DNA from: Amorphophallus konjac
Lineage: Eukaryota > Streptophyta > Magnoliopsida > Alismatales > Araceae
Assembly (NCBI GenBank): GCA_022559845.1
Contig: CM040124.1
Location: 73,059,491-73,123,490 of the forward strand
Direction of reading: 5' to 3'
DNA: 64,000 nucleotides
How positions within the stretch are numbered: the first letter of the stretch is position 1; each line of letters opens with the position of its first letter. A program made the translations under genes and the position numbers. The notes under the pieces are model-generated. The model saw nothing but the letters and a program-made list of their open reading frames with translations, searched no databases and had not been told where the DNA came from. Shown in pieces: positions 1 to 12,217 of the stretch.

Positions 1-95
1 ACATGACATAATAAAAGGAAATACACGCGACATGACCCAATAAAAGGAAAATTACATATGATAAGACTCAATAAAAGGAAGATACATAAGATGAG
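1..95. repeat. Short tandem repeat, about 30-bp unit, three imperfect copies
   Basis: The core AATAAAAGGAA recurs at about positions 10, 39 and 70, embedded in imperfect ~30-bp units with ACATGA-like starts. It lies just beyond the point where the neighbouring gypsy pol frame stops being readable, so it may be foreign to the element or mark a rearrangement. No function is evident. Confidence 0.6.
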
Positions 96-162
96 AATGA
101 GTCGACCAAATCAAGGGTGTGCAGGCGACCCGAGCCATAGCGAGTGTCGTGGGATGTCCTCA

Positions 163-2508
163 TCAGTTGGGCAAGGATGAGCCCGGGACGAGGTCGATCT
201 CATGCAGGATATCCCTCATAGGTGGAAGGCCTCCCGGGAGGTCTTCGGGAAATACATCGGCGAATTCCCGCAATATTACAGCTATCTCCGGGGGATGCTC
301 ATCCTCGGACCTAGGGGCAACATCCTCAACGCCCCTGACGACGACAGCTAGAATAGGGTTACCCCCGGTCACCTCCTGCTCCATCTCTCTCGGACTGATC
401 ATCATCAACCTCCTGGGTGGAGGATCTACTATGCTAGGAGCAGTCGAAGAGGTGGTAGCCCGTGCCGAGGAAAAAGTGGGTGGACCGACTTTCCCCTGAC
501 TAGGAGAGGTCACAGTACTGGGGCCAGCTGGTCCTCGGACAGATGGGTCCTTCGGCTGGATGGGGTGGAGGGTAATCCTGTGGCCATCATGGTCGAAGGT
601 GCATGTGTTCGACCTGCCATGGAGGGTGGCATCTCGGTCAAAGAGCCAAGGCCTACCAAGTATGATACTACCCACCTCCATAGGTAGTACATCACACCAG
701 ATCGCATCATGGTATGCCTGGAACTGCAGCGGCACCAGACACCGCAATCTGACCGGGATGGAAGTGGAATCCACCCAAGAAACTCTGTAAGGTGCAGGGT
801 GATCCACGGGCGTCAAACCAAGGCGCTTGACGGTGCCTGTGGAGATAGCGTTGATGCAACTCCCGCTATCTATAATCACCTTGCAAGCTTTCCCTTCCAG
901 CCTACAAAATGTGTGGAATATGGTGGTGCGACGCCAATCGTCGCTCACCTGAGGCTGGGTAAAGATGCACCTGACTACACCCAAATGTACGTCATCCTGA
1001 TATGAGGTACCAGGGACGTCAACCTGCTCGCCCTCCAATAACTCGTCAAAGAATTCCTCGGCCAATTCTTGGTCCGGCTCGTAGCTGACTGGCACCAACT
1101 CAGGCGTGGGGTCACGGACCGGTGTGTCGGCGATAACAAGTGCTCCCCGGGTGGGACACTTGCTGGCAAAGTGGCCAACTCCACCACAAGTGTAGCAACG
1201 GTCTCGTGTCCCATTGCCCTGAGATATTCCACCAATCATTGGACCCTTACCCTTGTCCTCTCGATGGACTGGGGGTGTAGGAAGAAGAGGCCGAGCTGGT
1301 ACGACAGGCTGATAAGACCGAGTGGCAGGGATGGGTGCCTGCGGGCGAGGGTCCCTCGGAGGGAAAGTGCGGAGCCTAGGAGCAGTGGGGTCCTGCCGAG
1401 GGGGTTCCAGGGGACGGGCCATCGGAAAGCGGCTATAGGAGGTAGGCGTGGTACAAGGGTCGGTCCCACGCTGATAAGTGAACCCCGGGCGCTGGACGGG
1501 AGCAAACTCCGCCTCGAACTGCTCCAACTCTAGAGCAACCTGGTATGCGTCTTCCAAGGTGGTAACATTGCGGTGAAATAATTCATATTGGTAGTGGGGC
1601 CGCAAACCACGACGGAAACGTGATACAGGCATAGTGCTCTCCTCCGTAACGCCACATCACAAAAAGTACTCATCAAACTCCGCGATGTAGTCTAACACGG
1701 ATCGATCTCCTTGGGTGAGACTCTGCCACCTATCAATAAGTCGCTGACGGTACGTGGCAGGAAGGTACTTACGCCTAAGCTTGTCCTTCATCTCATCCCA
1801 AGAACCTACCTGAGGCTCATGACGCTGAAAGAGTAAACTCTCTACATTGCTCCAGTAAGTCTGTGCTTGCCCTAACAACTTCATCTTGGCATACCTGATC
1901 CTCCGGTGGTCCGTCATCTCGAACCACTCAAAGTACCGGTCCATGCTGGCCTCCCAATCAAGATAGGTCTTGGGTTCCAAAGGTTTGGACCCATCAAACG
2001 AGGGAGGGTCTGCACGGACGGTCCTGAGGATCCGTTCGTCCTCATCATCCCTGTGTGGTCGGTGACCATGTCGGCGTCAGCCATTTCCCTCATAATCGTT
2101 GTCGGACTCGTAGTCCTCAAAATGGGGGGCACATTGCCGTTGCTCCTCAGCCCGAGGTGGTGCGAGCTGGGCAGCAAGCGCTGGCTGGGTAGCAGCCACG
2201 GGCTGGGCAGCATGTGCCTGAGGGACCGGGAGAATGCCGGGTAGGTCTCAGCGAGGGGTTCTCTCCACACTCTCTAACCTTCCAACCAGACCTTAGACAG
2301 ATCGGTCAGAAGCCTCGGTGCGGTCCTCCATGGCTTTGAATCGGCTCTCCATACGCTCGGTATGCTCCCTAAGAGTTTGCTCGGACCTATCCATGCGCTC
2401 CATGAGTAGGGCTATCATGTCCTCTAGGGAACGGCCACCCGGGTTGGCACCTCGGTGTTCACCCATAGTGTCAGGGCGATGGTACTGGGCACCTCCATGG
2501 GTGGGCAT
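163..2508 (-). pseudogene. Decayed gag-protease (start of pol) of the Ty3/gypsy element
   Basis: One continuous minus-strand frame runs from an ATG at 2508 to a stop at 163, broken by three in-frame stops: near 2293 (TAA), near 2083 (TGA) and at 1657-1659 (TGA). Between the stops it reads as an N-terminal coiled region, a Retrotrans_gag domain (about 1980-1530), a CCHC zinc knuckle (CYTCGGVGHFASKC, near 1190), a retropepsin with its active site (IDSGS) near 870, and the acidic linker that precedes reverse transcriptase. The frame closes exactly where reverse transcriptase should begin. At least the two TGA stops sit where arginine codons are expected, consistent with C-to-T decay of methylated CGA. 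It is not expected to make a full polyprotein. Confidence 0.85.
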
Positions 2509-2755
2509 GCAATGAGGCCTAAAGAGAACTAAGGGTGACTCACTAGACCTATATGGATGGACCGATGCAAGTTGAGGACCCTTGACTTAAACCGATATCC
2601 GGTACCTGGCGGAGTCTGGGGATCCGAAGATCCTCTTACGCGAGTGAATCGCCTCCCCGATTGGCGTAACCTAACGGTCGGGCAACATCTTTTTATATAT
2701 CGAATATTGGGATGCAATGCAAGACCTTGGACAATACTACCCTAGACTCAAACCG

Positions 2756-2767
2756 GCTCTGATACCA
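2756..2767 (-). other. Primer-binding site of the gypsy element (initiator tRNA-Met type)
   Basis: The minus strand reads TGGTATCAGAGC, the standard plant tRNA-iMet complement, three bases from the LTR terminus (minus strand ends ...CGCATCA). This fixes the element's orientation and the inner LTR boundary at 2771. Confidence 0.85.
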
Positions 2768-2770
2768 ATT

Positions 2771-4745
2771 TGATGCGGGACAATTATGAGACTCGACTAG
2801 ACAGACGACGCGACCAGCAACACACTACGATGCAGCACCGATGAGCTCCAGATGAGACGAACTTGCCCCCAAACAAGAAGCGCTACTCACAGTCGTCCCC
2901 ATCAAGGGAAACGCGACGATCGTGCACGGTTGGGAAACCGGCTTTGAGACTTTGGGTAGTTGGCTCACTCTCGTGCTCGGAATTGCTCACAACGGTGATT
3001 AAAATTAAACTAGCTAGGAAAGATAACTACTCACATGCAGCGGCAGTAAAGTGCATACTAAATAAGCAGAAAGACAATAAGAGTGATGGGTGTACCTCCA
3101 CGCTCACGGCGTGGCGACGACGTCCCGGCCGTGAACCGTCACTCCCGGTACAAACTAATATTTAATTACAGCAGTAAAAAAAAACTATGGCCCACTCCAC
3201 GCAGGGAGGTAAAAGGCCACAACCAGCTATCTGGGAGCGTCGTTCAGGGGTTGGCGGGCAGCAATGTGCGGTTCCGGGCGGTGGCGGGTAGCACGGTGGT
3301 GGCGCTCAATGTGGGGCCCACAAGGCTCCAAGTGGGCCCGACTACTGGGACAGTGGCTTTCGGGCGTCTTCTGGCATCGGCGACCGGAGGGAGAGTCCCT
3401 GAAGTGCCCCGAGTCGATCCCCGGGAGCGGTGGCCGCCGGTGGTGAGTTGGGGAATTTATTGGGAATTAATCCCCAATGCTGTCCCGCAGCTCCGCTTCT
3501 GGTCAGATCTGCATGCTCCGATGAGATCAGCCGGTACGCCCAGCCATGACGTCAGATCGAGACGAGGTTAGCGCCGTTGCGAAGAGCACTCAAAGAAATT
3601 CAACATATTGGAGTTTTAGAACCATCCAACGGTCTGAATGGAAATGAATAGCTCTGAAAACTGAGTGATGGTTCTGTCTCGAAACTCAGAATCCACAGGG
3701 CAGACTAGAACCAGCCTGTTTATGGGCTTTGACCATGGATCAAAGGAAGGAAGTAGGACCTGAGATTTTTATGGTGGGTAGACGGGAGGGACACGGTGAC
3801 ACACATAGTTTTTTTGTAGGATTCGGATCACGTTTGTGGGGTTGGAAAAATCGCCTACCACAGACTATCTCGCTGGCCTGCTCACAGGCAGACTGTGAGG
3901 GGAACAAACTACTGACTGGGACATGGGGCAAACGAACTCGGATCGGCGTGAAATTTAAACTGGGGATGTAGGAGACATGGGGAAACAAACTCTCCAAATA
4001 TCAGCTCGATCCAACGGTCGGATCTGGAGTAATGGCCTCCGCTTCAAGGTTCAGATTTGCAGGCCGAAATCCAGGACAGCAACTCTGAGAAGTGGTGGTG
4101 GCAGCTTGATGGCGGCACAAACGGCGGCGACGGCGACAGTGGACATTCACAATAGGTAGAGGGAGAAGAGAAGGGGAAGAGATTTGAGAGATAGGAGAGA
4201 TTTAGATCTAGATCTGGAGAAGAGAGGGGGAAGGAGATGAAGAACACCAAGAACACTAGAAGAAAGAGGGGGGGTGCACACCAAGCATAATTCTCTTCAA
4301 TTTTTCATTAGTTCCACACAAAATACAACAAGAGACTATAAATATGAAAACCCTAGATCTAGATCCAAGGACATCCACTAACACCAAAGGATATCCACTA
4401 ACACCAAAGGACACCCACTAACATTGGTCAAGGGTGGGTGGGAGACAAGCATGGGGGACAAGGAGGGGGCATCCTCCACCTTTGTCTCCTTGGTCTAATA
4501 GTCCAAGTCTTCTAGAAGCCCATCTTGGGCCTCGGGCCAGCCTTTTAGGCCCACATGTGTAGAAGTCCAATTGGGCTCCTAATGGTCTTGAGGCTCAATT
4601 TAGAATTTGGACCCCTTACATGAAGTGTAGCCCACATTACAATCTTGACCCAACTAGAAGCTAAAATACAAAATACACACTAATACACTCACAATAAGCA
4701 AATACATGGTAATACACTCACAATAAACATAGGAAAGTATCAACA
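2771..4745 (-). repeat. 5' LTR of the gypsy element
   Basis: The inner edge (2771) is firm because it abuts the primer-binding site. The outer edge at 4745 is the best TG...CA candidate (minus strand begins TGTTGATACTTT), giving about 1975 bp. It could not be confirmed because the partner LTR lies outside the window. No gene is seen in it. It holds a GC-rich stretch (3080-3570) and a doubled AATACACTCACAATAA segment near 4680-4730. Confidence 0.5.
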
Positions 4746-7700
4746 CTCAGGTAGGGACTCCATACTGTCGCCCAGCCACAACGATGTCGATGTCGACCGA
4801 GTCGTGCTGCGGGTCCGGTATCGACGGCTCGCTGAGTCGGGCCGTACTCGTGCTCTGGTGTCCTCACCACCTACATGTGTTCCTAATGGGTTCGTAGACC
4901 CATTTTCTACCCCCCATTCGTCCATGCATGCACTTAAAAACTCATAAGAATTAAAAATTAAAAATTAGGGTGAGTGGGCTTAGCTCTCGGTCTTGGCCTC
5001 TTTTCCTCTTTTTCTCTTGTGCTTTGGGTTCTCCTTCATCTAGGGGAGCTTCCCGTTGATCCTCCTCAGCCGATGGAGCCTCTTCTTCCGCCGTTGGCTC
5101 CCTCGCCGTCGTTTCTTCTTTCACGGGCGGTGGGATCACCTCTCGTTCTATCCGATGGTGGAGGCGGCGGATGGCCTTCCTCTTCATCCCCTTTTCCCTT
5201 CTCTTCGGTGGCTGTGGGGCCTTGTCGCCGGCCGTCCTCGTCGGTGGTCGCAGGTGGTCGCTTCGGTGGTCTGGGGTTTCTTTTGGGGGTGTTTATGGCT
5301 TGAGTGAATGCTTGAATAAGGCTTGTGACCGTTCGGTTTGTTTTTTTAGACGCTCAGGAAATGTGACGGTCTATCGCCAGACCATTACAGTCTCTGACGC
5401 GTCTATCCTAGACCGTTAGGTTCGTTTGAATTGTGCGTTGAAGAATGTGAACCGCCAAAGCTCTAACGACCCAGGTTTGAACCGTCAGAATTCTCTAACA
5501 CACCCTCTATAGACCGTCACACTTTGCAGATTTCTTGTTGAATAAAATGGTCTATTTGATGCTTGAATGGTTACATTTTCTTCCATGATGCATATTATTA
5601 ATGCTTTTCATGCGTACAAATGGTTATGCCTTGTTTCATGCTCATATTAATTGTCATTGGCTAACCTTTGGTTCATGGATGAAGTTATGAACATCACGCT
5701 TTGCCGTTCGCCGGACAGGTAAGTCAGGTACAGTATCCCGAATCCCTTGTCCCTTTAATGCATTACTATATGATATCTACGATATATTATCTCGAGAACC
5801 GGCTGGTCATTCATGTGCTCCAAGATCTGATGTTCCCCTTAAACAAAAATGATGATGATCTAAGTGCACATGTTTAATCGTTGGATAGGCCGTTAGGTTG
5901 GAAAGGTTTGGGGACGATGGTTCTGTTTTGCACGCCGTGGTTGCAGATGGTGTCCTGACCCTAGTTTCTCTGGTCTAGCAATACTATTCTCGAGTATCTT
6001 GTTATTTTTATTCTTTCTTTGCATTCGTTTTAATGATTTCTGTTGTTTTAGCCCAGCATGCATCATACGCATCTTTGAGCATTCATGAGCCTTCATCTGT
6101 CAAGGCGTCTCAGTGATAGTGAATAACTGTGTTCTTGATCTCGAATAAGGAGAGTCATTCCACTCTGAATTATAAGGTTTCTTTCAATCTGTTTGCTTGA
6201 TTTGGTCAGCTGAAGATTCCTGTCTGGAGTTTAGTCAATCGTCTCTTTCCTTTCCGTTGCCTCCGGCGGCTAGCTGTGTTTTCCTTTCCTTAGTTGTTAG
6301 TTCCTCCAGACTTGCGTCATTTGGTTGGATATTTCCTTGTGATTAGTTTGAGGTTTTCCAAAAAATTCATGTCGCTTGTTGGATGAGAACGGGTGTCGTT
6401 TGCCTTAACGCCCACTTTTCAGTCCACTCCACTTCACTTCCGCTTCATCTCCATGTTCCATTTCGCTTTCGCTTCACCTTCGCTCGCTCCCCTGCAAAGA
6501 GGACGTTAAAGAGGGGCATCTGTTGACACCCGTTTTATGACCAATAAGTTGGGTTATCTCCTTGTTCATTCTATATGATGCTCCGAGTTATTCCCTTTCA
6601 TTGAGCCTTCTTGATCAGTTGGAGGTTTATTTCATGGGTCTTGATTCCTTGGTTGGGTATGGTTCCGTGATTTCTTGCATTCGATGAAGCTTAGCAAGCT
6701 TTCCTTTTCATCTTGGATCCTTATTGTCTCTAACGGTCTATTTCAGGGGCGTTACGTTTCTCTGACGCATCAGCCTATGGTCGTTACATATTGAAGAGTC
6801 CTTACCCTCAAGTCTTCTTTCCAGTTCTTATCCTTTGGGCTATCTATTGTCTCTAACGGTCTATATCAGGCGCGTTACCTCTTCTGACGCATCATCCCTT
6901 GGCCGTTACATCTTGCAGAGTCCTTGAGCTTAAGGCTTTTTTTTCCAATGCTTATCCTTCTGGTTATCCGTTGACTCTGACGATCTGTGGTGCAACGGTT
7001 ATATTCCTCTAATGCATCTTCCATTGACCGTTACATCCTTCAAGAGTCCAATTTTTTAGAACTTCTCCCCGTTGATCTTATCTTCTTAAGAGATAAGGTT
7101 GTGTGACGGTCTTCCTCTGGGCGTTACATTCTTGTGACGGTCTGTCGTGCAGCCGTTACATCCAACAGAGAGTCCTGGCCAAGTCTGCTTCTTCTCTGCT
7201 ACTCCGTGGTCGAATTGAGAGTTTGATCTTGTGATTTCTCGTCCAAATCTGATCCTCAGAACCTTATGTTTGTTTCTATGGACTCTTGGGAGTCTTATCT
7301 TCAAGAGTTTGCTAAGAATCATCCTACTTTCTTGCTGGATTATCCTCTGCTCGACCGGAGAGTTTGAGGATCTATAAATAGAACCCTTAACTTCATGGCC
7401 TGAGGAGGAGAAATATGGAGTTTACGTCGAAGTGCTGCCGCATTCTGGAGTCACATCCAACCAAGAGGAGTTGATTTCCACGTCCATCTGCATCTCAGTC
7501 AAGGGAGTACTTTGGTTTCAAGTGTTTAAGTTCAATCATTGGCATACTTGTGTTCTTCCTTCCTCCTTTTCATCAAAGCATTGTCCCACTTCTCCTCTCA
7601 CATTCTTCCACTTGTTTCAATCATCTAAATATCTTTCCTATGTTTTAAAATGTCCAGAGGGGTTAAAAAACTAAACTTCCCCGGTATTCCCCTTTCCTTT

Positions 7701-8371
7701 TGCATGATATTAAGTTCATTTGATTATTGATGCTACGCTTGATTAAAGGCTAATCTGGGGCTATTTTGTTGTGTTCTACGTTCTTTGGCAGGTTTACAGG
7801 ATTCATAAGGGGAGGCCCAAGCTTTCTAGCCGGCTGGAAGGTTTGGAGTTTGAAGAATTCACAAGCTTATTCTGCAGACACTCGGACGGTCTTCATCAGA
7901 CGCGTCAGGTTCCTATAACGGTTTATCGGGAGACCGTCACACTCCTGTGACGCATATGTTCTGGACCGTTACATTCAACAGAGCTGCAATTTCCTATTGG
8001 TTTCTCTCTCCCGTGGGCGGGTGCATCATCCTCCTATTCTAAGGTATTTCTCAGGTCTTTGGCTTGTGTTTACCTTGGTGGCGATCACGTTCTTCCTTAG
8101 TATTAGGCATTTGTTTTCTCTCTCTCATATCTCCTATTTCTTTTGCTTGTTCCACCCACGCGGTGTGTTTTCATTTATCCCTTGCTCCATGCTCCGGCGT
8201 GTGTTTTTCTTTTCTTTCTTTAGTTTAGTTTGATTCAGATAGCATTGCCCATGCTAGAGCTTATGCTGATTGCCTAGGTTCATGGTTCACATGTTCATAG
8301 GTTGATTGAGATCGTTGTTATTTGCTCATTATATTTGTTATTCATCAACCCACAAAGAAAATAAATCAACA
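4746..8371 (+). mobile_element. 3' part of a Tat/Ogre-like LTR retrotransposon (copy 1)
   Basis: The stretch 5560-6520 is clearly related to 27780-28800, the 3' non-coding part of the second Tat-like element. Both contain the strings CAGGTAAGTCAGGTA, GATCTGATGTTCCCC and AAAATGATGATGATC in the same order. Both end in a polypurine tract (GAGGGGCATC) directly followed by an LTR starting TGTTGACA. The 5' part is missing: gypsy sequence starts at 4745. No convincing gene is present; the glutamate-rich minus-strand frame at 4951-5187 is compositionally simple and unrecognised. The region is rich in the GACGGTC / GACCGTTACA motif described separately. Confidence 0.65.
6521..8371 (+). repeat. 3' LTR of Tat-like copy 1
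   Basis: It starts TGTTGACACC at 6521 right after the polypurine tract GAGGGGCATC and ends at ATCAACA (8371), where copia-like sequence begins. Internal landmarks (AGGGGTTAAAAA near 7656, CTAGCCGGCTGGAAGG near 7828, GGTGGCGATCACG near 8078) match the LTRs of the second Tat-like element in order, although overall identity is low. It contains no gene. Several GACGGTC...GACCGT inverted motifs occur, for example at 6735-6790, 6855-6910, 7108-7160 and 7883-7970. Confidence 0.55.
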
Positions 8372-8602
8372 GGTAGTTCTAGAAGCGTCGAGGGGGGATG
8401 GGATTGAGCCCATAAATTAAAGAAGTTACCACGGTGGCAACCCAACCTCACAGAGGTTCAATGGGTAGAAACAAACCTGATCGGTAACTATGTGGAGCAC
8501 TATCGTATTTTGTTCTCATCCCTATGGCGCAAGTGCTCATTTAAGAAGCAAGAGGTGAGGATGAGTATATACTCTTAATGAATTCAAGACCCAAGAGGTA
8601 GG
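8372..8602 (+). mobile_element. Copia retrotransposon remnant, left piece (continues at 30876)
   Basis: This 231-bp piece reads directly into 30876 if the intervening 22 kb Tat-like element is removed: ...CCAAGAGGTAG joins GTAGAGTGTTGCC across a shared GTAG. It resembles the 3' non-coding end of a copia element. No open frame is present. Confidence 0.6.
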
Positions 8603-10617
8603 TGTTGACACCCGTTTTTTGCCCGCAAGTTACGTCATTTCTTTTATTCATCATTTTTGATGTCCCGAATTATCCATTATTTTGGAGCCTTCCTTGGATG
8701 GATTTCGAGCCAATTTTCATTATTCCATTCCCTTTTAGCCCTAGAGATCATGATTTCTTAGAGTCCCTGGAGCTTATTTTATCAACTTCTGACTTCTAAG
8801 TCGACTTTCGGCCCATTTAGGCCGACTTCCCTCAAGTAATCGGCTCTCTCCCACTGCACAATCCTGAAAGTGGTTCTTTTTCACGCTCTTCCAGTCCTTT
8901 ATTCAAAAAGTTCCCTTCACTAAAGTTGTTCCTCTTTCAACGATCTACAATTTCTTCTTCTACGATGTTGGCCAGTTCTGCCCTGTTTGTGAGATATTCG
9001 TATTTTTTCGGTGTGCTGTATTGTTCAAAATTCTTTCTCTCTCTTCTAGCACCATTTTCTCCCACTTCTGATCATTTTCTCATCTTGATTTCTTCATGAA
9101 AGTTGTTCCTCTCTCAGTTATCTACAATTTCTTATTCTACTACTTTTACTAGTTCTGCCCCGTTTGAGAGGTACGCTTCAATTTCTAAAGTCGCAGGCAG
9201 TTTGCCCAGAATTTTCCTTCATTGATGTGAAGGTCTAGTGTAGGTGCGTCACAGCGATGTGAAGGTCTAGTATAGGTGCGTCACAGCCCATTTAACGGTA
9301 TATCGTAAGATCATTAGAGCACATGTGACAGTCCTATAGTAGACCGTCACACCCAAACTCGCCCGAAATCACCCCATTCGACCCTTAGCGCGTGGCGGTC
9401 CTACCGTAGACCGTCAGAGCAATGTGGCGGTCTTACGATAGACCATTACACACAGCAGAGAGTCCAATTTATGTTGGACTCTGCCCTAAAAACTGTGCGA
9501 CGGGCCTATCTTGCAGAGGCCATAACTTCTTCAATTCTTATCCAAATTGATCCCCATTTTTTCGTACTTCTAGCCCTTTGTATTATCTTGAATTTGATTC
9601 ATAGAAATCAAATTTTCATTGGCTATATCTCTCAGGATCTGGGTCACAAGATCAAAATTTAAGCATCCTGGTACAACTAAAACTCTATTTTCTAGTGAGA
9701 CGCGGATACCTTCCAAGAGCCATATCTTCTAGAATCCTCCTCCGAATTGATCCCCGTTTGTTCCTATCTTTTGTCCTTAGTATTATCTCGAGTTTGATCC
9801 AGAGAACTTGATTTATCTTAGACTATATCTCCGGAAATCGTGATAAGAAGATGAGACTTTCTTGCAAAACTCTATAAAAATTGCCCAGTTCACAATCACG
9901 ACGGGGGGGCTCTTTCTTGGTTCGGGGCGAAGCCATGCTGCAATTTCAACTCACAACTTCGACCTTGGCTTGAAGAGGGATGTATTAGCTTTCCATTACA
10001 TCCTTCTGGGCTTGATTTCATTATCTATATTCTTAGTTCTCTTCCTCTCAAAATCACAAATCATCACAATTTTCTGCACTTTTCTGCTACATATGTGTTT
10101 TCCCCCATTTTGCATCGATGATTTCTCTCTATTCTCTCAATCAAATCTAGTGATTTCAAATCTCATGTATGCACAATACACATACCTATTATTTTCACCC
10201 TTCCACAGGGGTTAAAAACCTCTCCCCGATGAGTTTGCCCTTAATTTCTACCCCTATTTTATCACTGCGGGATTGATGCTACACATGCATGTTCTAATGG
10301 GTTTTTTGTCCTTGTTTTGGCTTTATTTTGTAGGAGAGAATGAATACAACGTGAGGCCCTTTTCCTCTAGCCGGCTGGAAGGAGAAGAGGTTTGAATCCA
10401 CAAAGTTCCCCGCACCTCGTTTGTCAAGCGTGATCAAGTTTTCTTTCCAAGGTACACGGCGCCGTTCTTTACACTTCTTCATCCTTTGGCGTTGTTAATC
10501 CTTGGTGGCAATCACGGTCAGTTCTTCTATTCATTACCCCCTTGTTCATACTTCTATGATTACTTCATATGCATGCATGGTTAGTTAAGGGGCGCGGGGT
10601 AGATTAATCCATCTACA
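8603..10617 (+). repeat. 5' LTR of Tat-like copy 2
   Basis: It matches 28801-30875 along its length, with scattered substitutions and indels; the 3' copy has an extra ~50 bp near 30055-30120 that repeats AAAACTCTATAAAAA. Ends are TGTTGACACC and CATCTACA. Frames inside it are not coding. GACGGTC/GACCGTC motifs are dense at 9290-9450. Confidence 0.85.
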
Positions 10618-10627
10618 TCCTTATTTT

Positions 10628-10645
10628 TTGGCGATCACGGTGGGA
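10628..10645 (+). other. Candidate primer-binding site of Tat-like copy 2
   Basis: TTGGCGATCACGGTGGGA lies 10 bp after the LTR end. TGGCG... primer sites are typical of Tat/Athila elements, but I could not match this one to a tRNA. A similar GGYGATCACG string also occurs inside the LTRs (near 8078 and 10504), which weakens the call. Confidence 0.35.
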
Positions 10646-12217
10646 CAACCAATGCCCATCACGCTTGTTTTCATGCTCTTTTGTAGGTTGGGTGGGTGCA
10701 TGTTTATGTTTAGGTAGTATTTCCTCCATTCTCCCATTATTTTTGGTGTTTTACGGGCTCTGGTTGTGTGACAGTCTTATGGTAGACCGTCATGGTCATG
10801 TAACGGTCATTTGGTAGACCGTTACAGATTCTGGCAGTCCTGCGCGCATCCTCATAGGGCTGTGTTCGTAGGGGTATAACTTTTGATCCCGATGTCCGAT
10901 TGTGCTGATTTTTCTTCCATTGGATAGCCCTTTGTATTATCTTTCCATACGTATATCATTTGCATCATTTGGTTAACATTTACATATTCTAATATTGTCT
11001 AATTTTTTAAGTTTTGTGCATAAGTTCTACAGGCAGGCTCAGGGACAGGTTCACAGGTACATCTTTACTCAGTGATTTGACTGCCTTTCCGGTGTCTGAT
11101 TGTACTAATTTTTATTCCATTGGATAGTCATTTTTATTGTCTTTCCATCCATAGCTTATTTGCATCATTTGGGTCTCATTTACTTAGTTAAAAATTGTCA
11201 CCATGTTACCATTTTGTGCATAAAATCTGCATGTGGTCTGCGCACAGGTTCACGGGGACAACTTTGCTCAGTGATTTGATTGACCTCCCGGAGTCAGATT
11301 AATATGTTCTTGAGCCCGTTGTGCAGACCTTTGTATTGTCTTTCCATCCATACACTATTTATCTTATTTGGATCATGTTTGCATAGTTTAATCTAGTCTT
11401 GATTTTCTAGTTTTAAGTTAAAATTTGCATGCACTCCGGTGCACATAGGGCCATACATTGCATATTATAGTTGCATTTCCTACCTTGGTAAGTGATCCTC
11501 TCGCCTCCATATTCCTTGGGGTCGACTATGTGATCTTATACGGGACCTCCATAAGTCCCCGTGAGCCGTGGATTCCCACATGGACATCGGATCAGTTGTA
11601 CCTTTCCACCCCTTAGGCTTGCATTTGCATAAGTGTGAGGGAGTTAACCTTAGTCAACCCAAAGTTTGGACCTTATTCCCATAGGATTCCTATCTTGAGG
11701 GAATTATTATTAATTCAAATGATTAAAAGGTCTATTAAAATCTCTAAATATTTCCCATCATATCAACTTATTTGACTTGGGTGAAAACTCTCACATTACA
11801 TTATTTGTTTTGTTTGGGCTTGTCCAAGCCCATTAGTGGTGTTTTGTGTTGCATCCACATGTTTCGTCGTTGTTAGGCCCACTTAGGTTACCCCATTTTG
11901 TATGTCTATTATCTAGTCCATTGTCCCTTGGTCTGTTGTCCATTCATCTTTGCATTAGTGGGTCAGCCCCCCTTGTTCTCAAGCCCATTAAGCCATTGCT
12001 TCCCCACTTGTATTCTCCTTGATATCCTTGTATTAAGTCTCCATTTGCCCTCATGGAGTATCATTCTAACCCCTTGTATCATTCTTTTTTCCAATCTTCT
12101 TCCCATTCCCGCGTGGAATCCTCTTCCCACGCGGGCCCATCTCAATTCCCGTGGTCCCTCTGATCCCTCCGAGGAACAGGCTAATCTCATGGCCCATCTT
12201 TCAACCTTGTTTGCCAA
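10646..12217 (+). other. 5' leader of Tat-like copy 2; no gene seen
   Basis: Between the primer-site candidate and gag there is no credible frame. Three diverged copies of a ~200-bp block (about 10840-11060, 11070-11270 and 11280-11460) share strings such as TGTCTTTCCATCCATA and TTTGCATCATTTGG, so the leader was partly built by tandem duplication. One GACGGTC-type inverted motif lies near 10775-10830. Confidence 0.55.

Larger units (their letters stand above)
1..4745 (-). mobile_element. Partial Ty3/gypsy LTR retrotransposon (chromovirus-like), cut by window start
   Basis: Read on the minus strand, the order is 5' LTR (4745 to 2771), a primer-binding site matching initiator tRNA-Met, gag with a CCHC knuckle, an aspartic protease, and the first residues of the linker into reverse transcriptase. 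The rest of pol and the 3' LTR are absent or lie left of the window. The pol frame closes at 163 and the next 160 bp show no recognisable reverse transcriptase, so a deletion or rearrangement may lie here. Gag-protease before RT, and a linker of the type DVFPEDLPGGLPP, are typical of plant Ty3/gypsy chromoviruses. The element abuts Tat-like sequence at 4746 and probably inserted into it. Confidence 0.8.

Noticed and set aside
4951..5187. Charged minus-strand frame as a nuclear protein gene
   Set aside because: Low-complexity Glu/Lys-rich translation of CTTCTC-type sequence within a Tat-like element; no domain.
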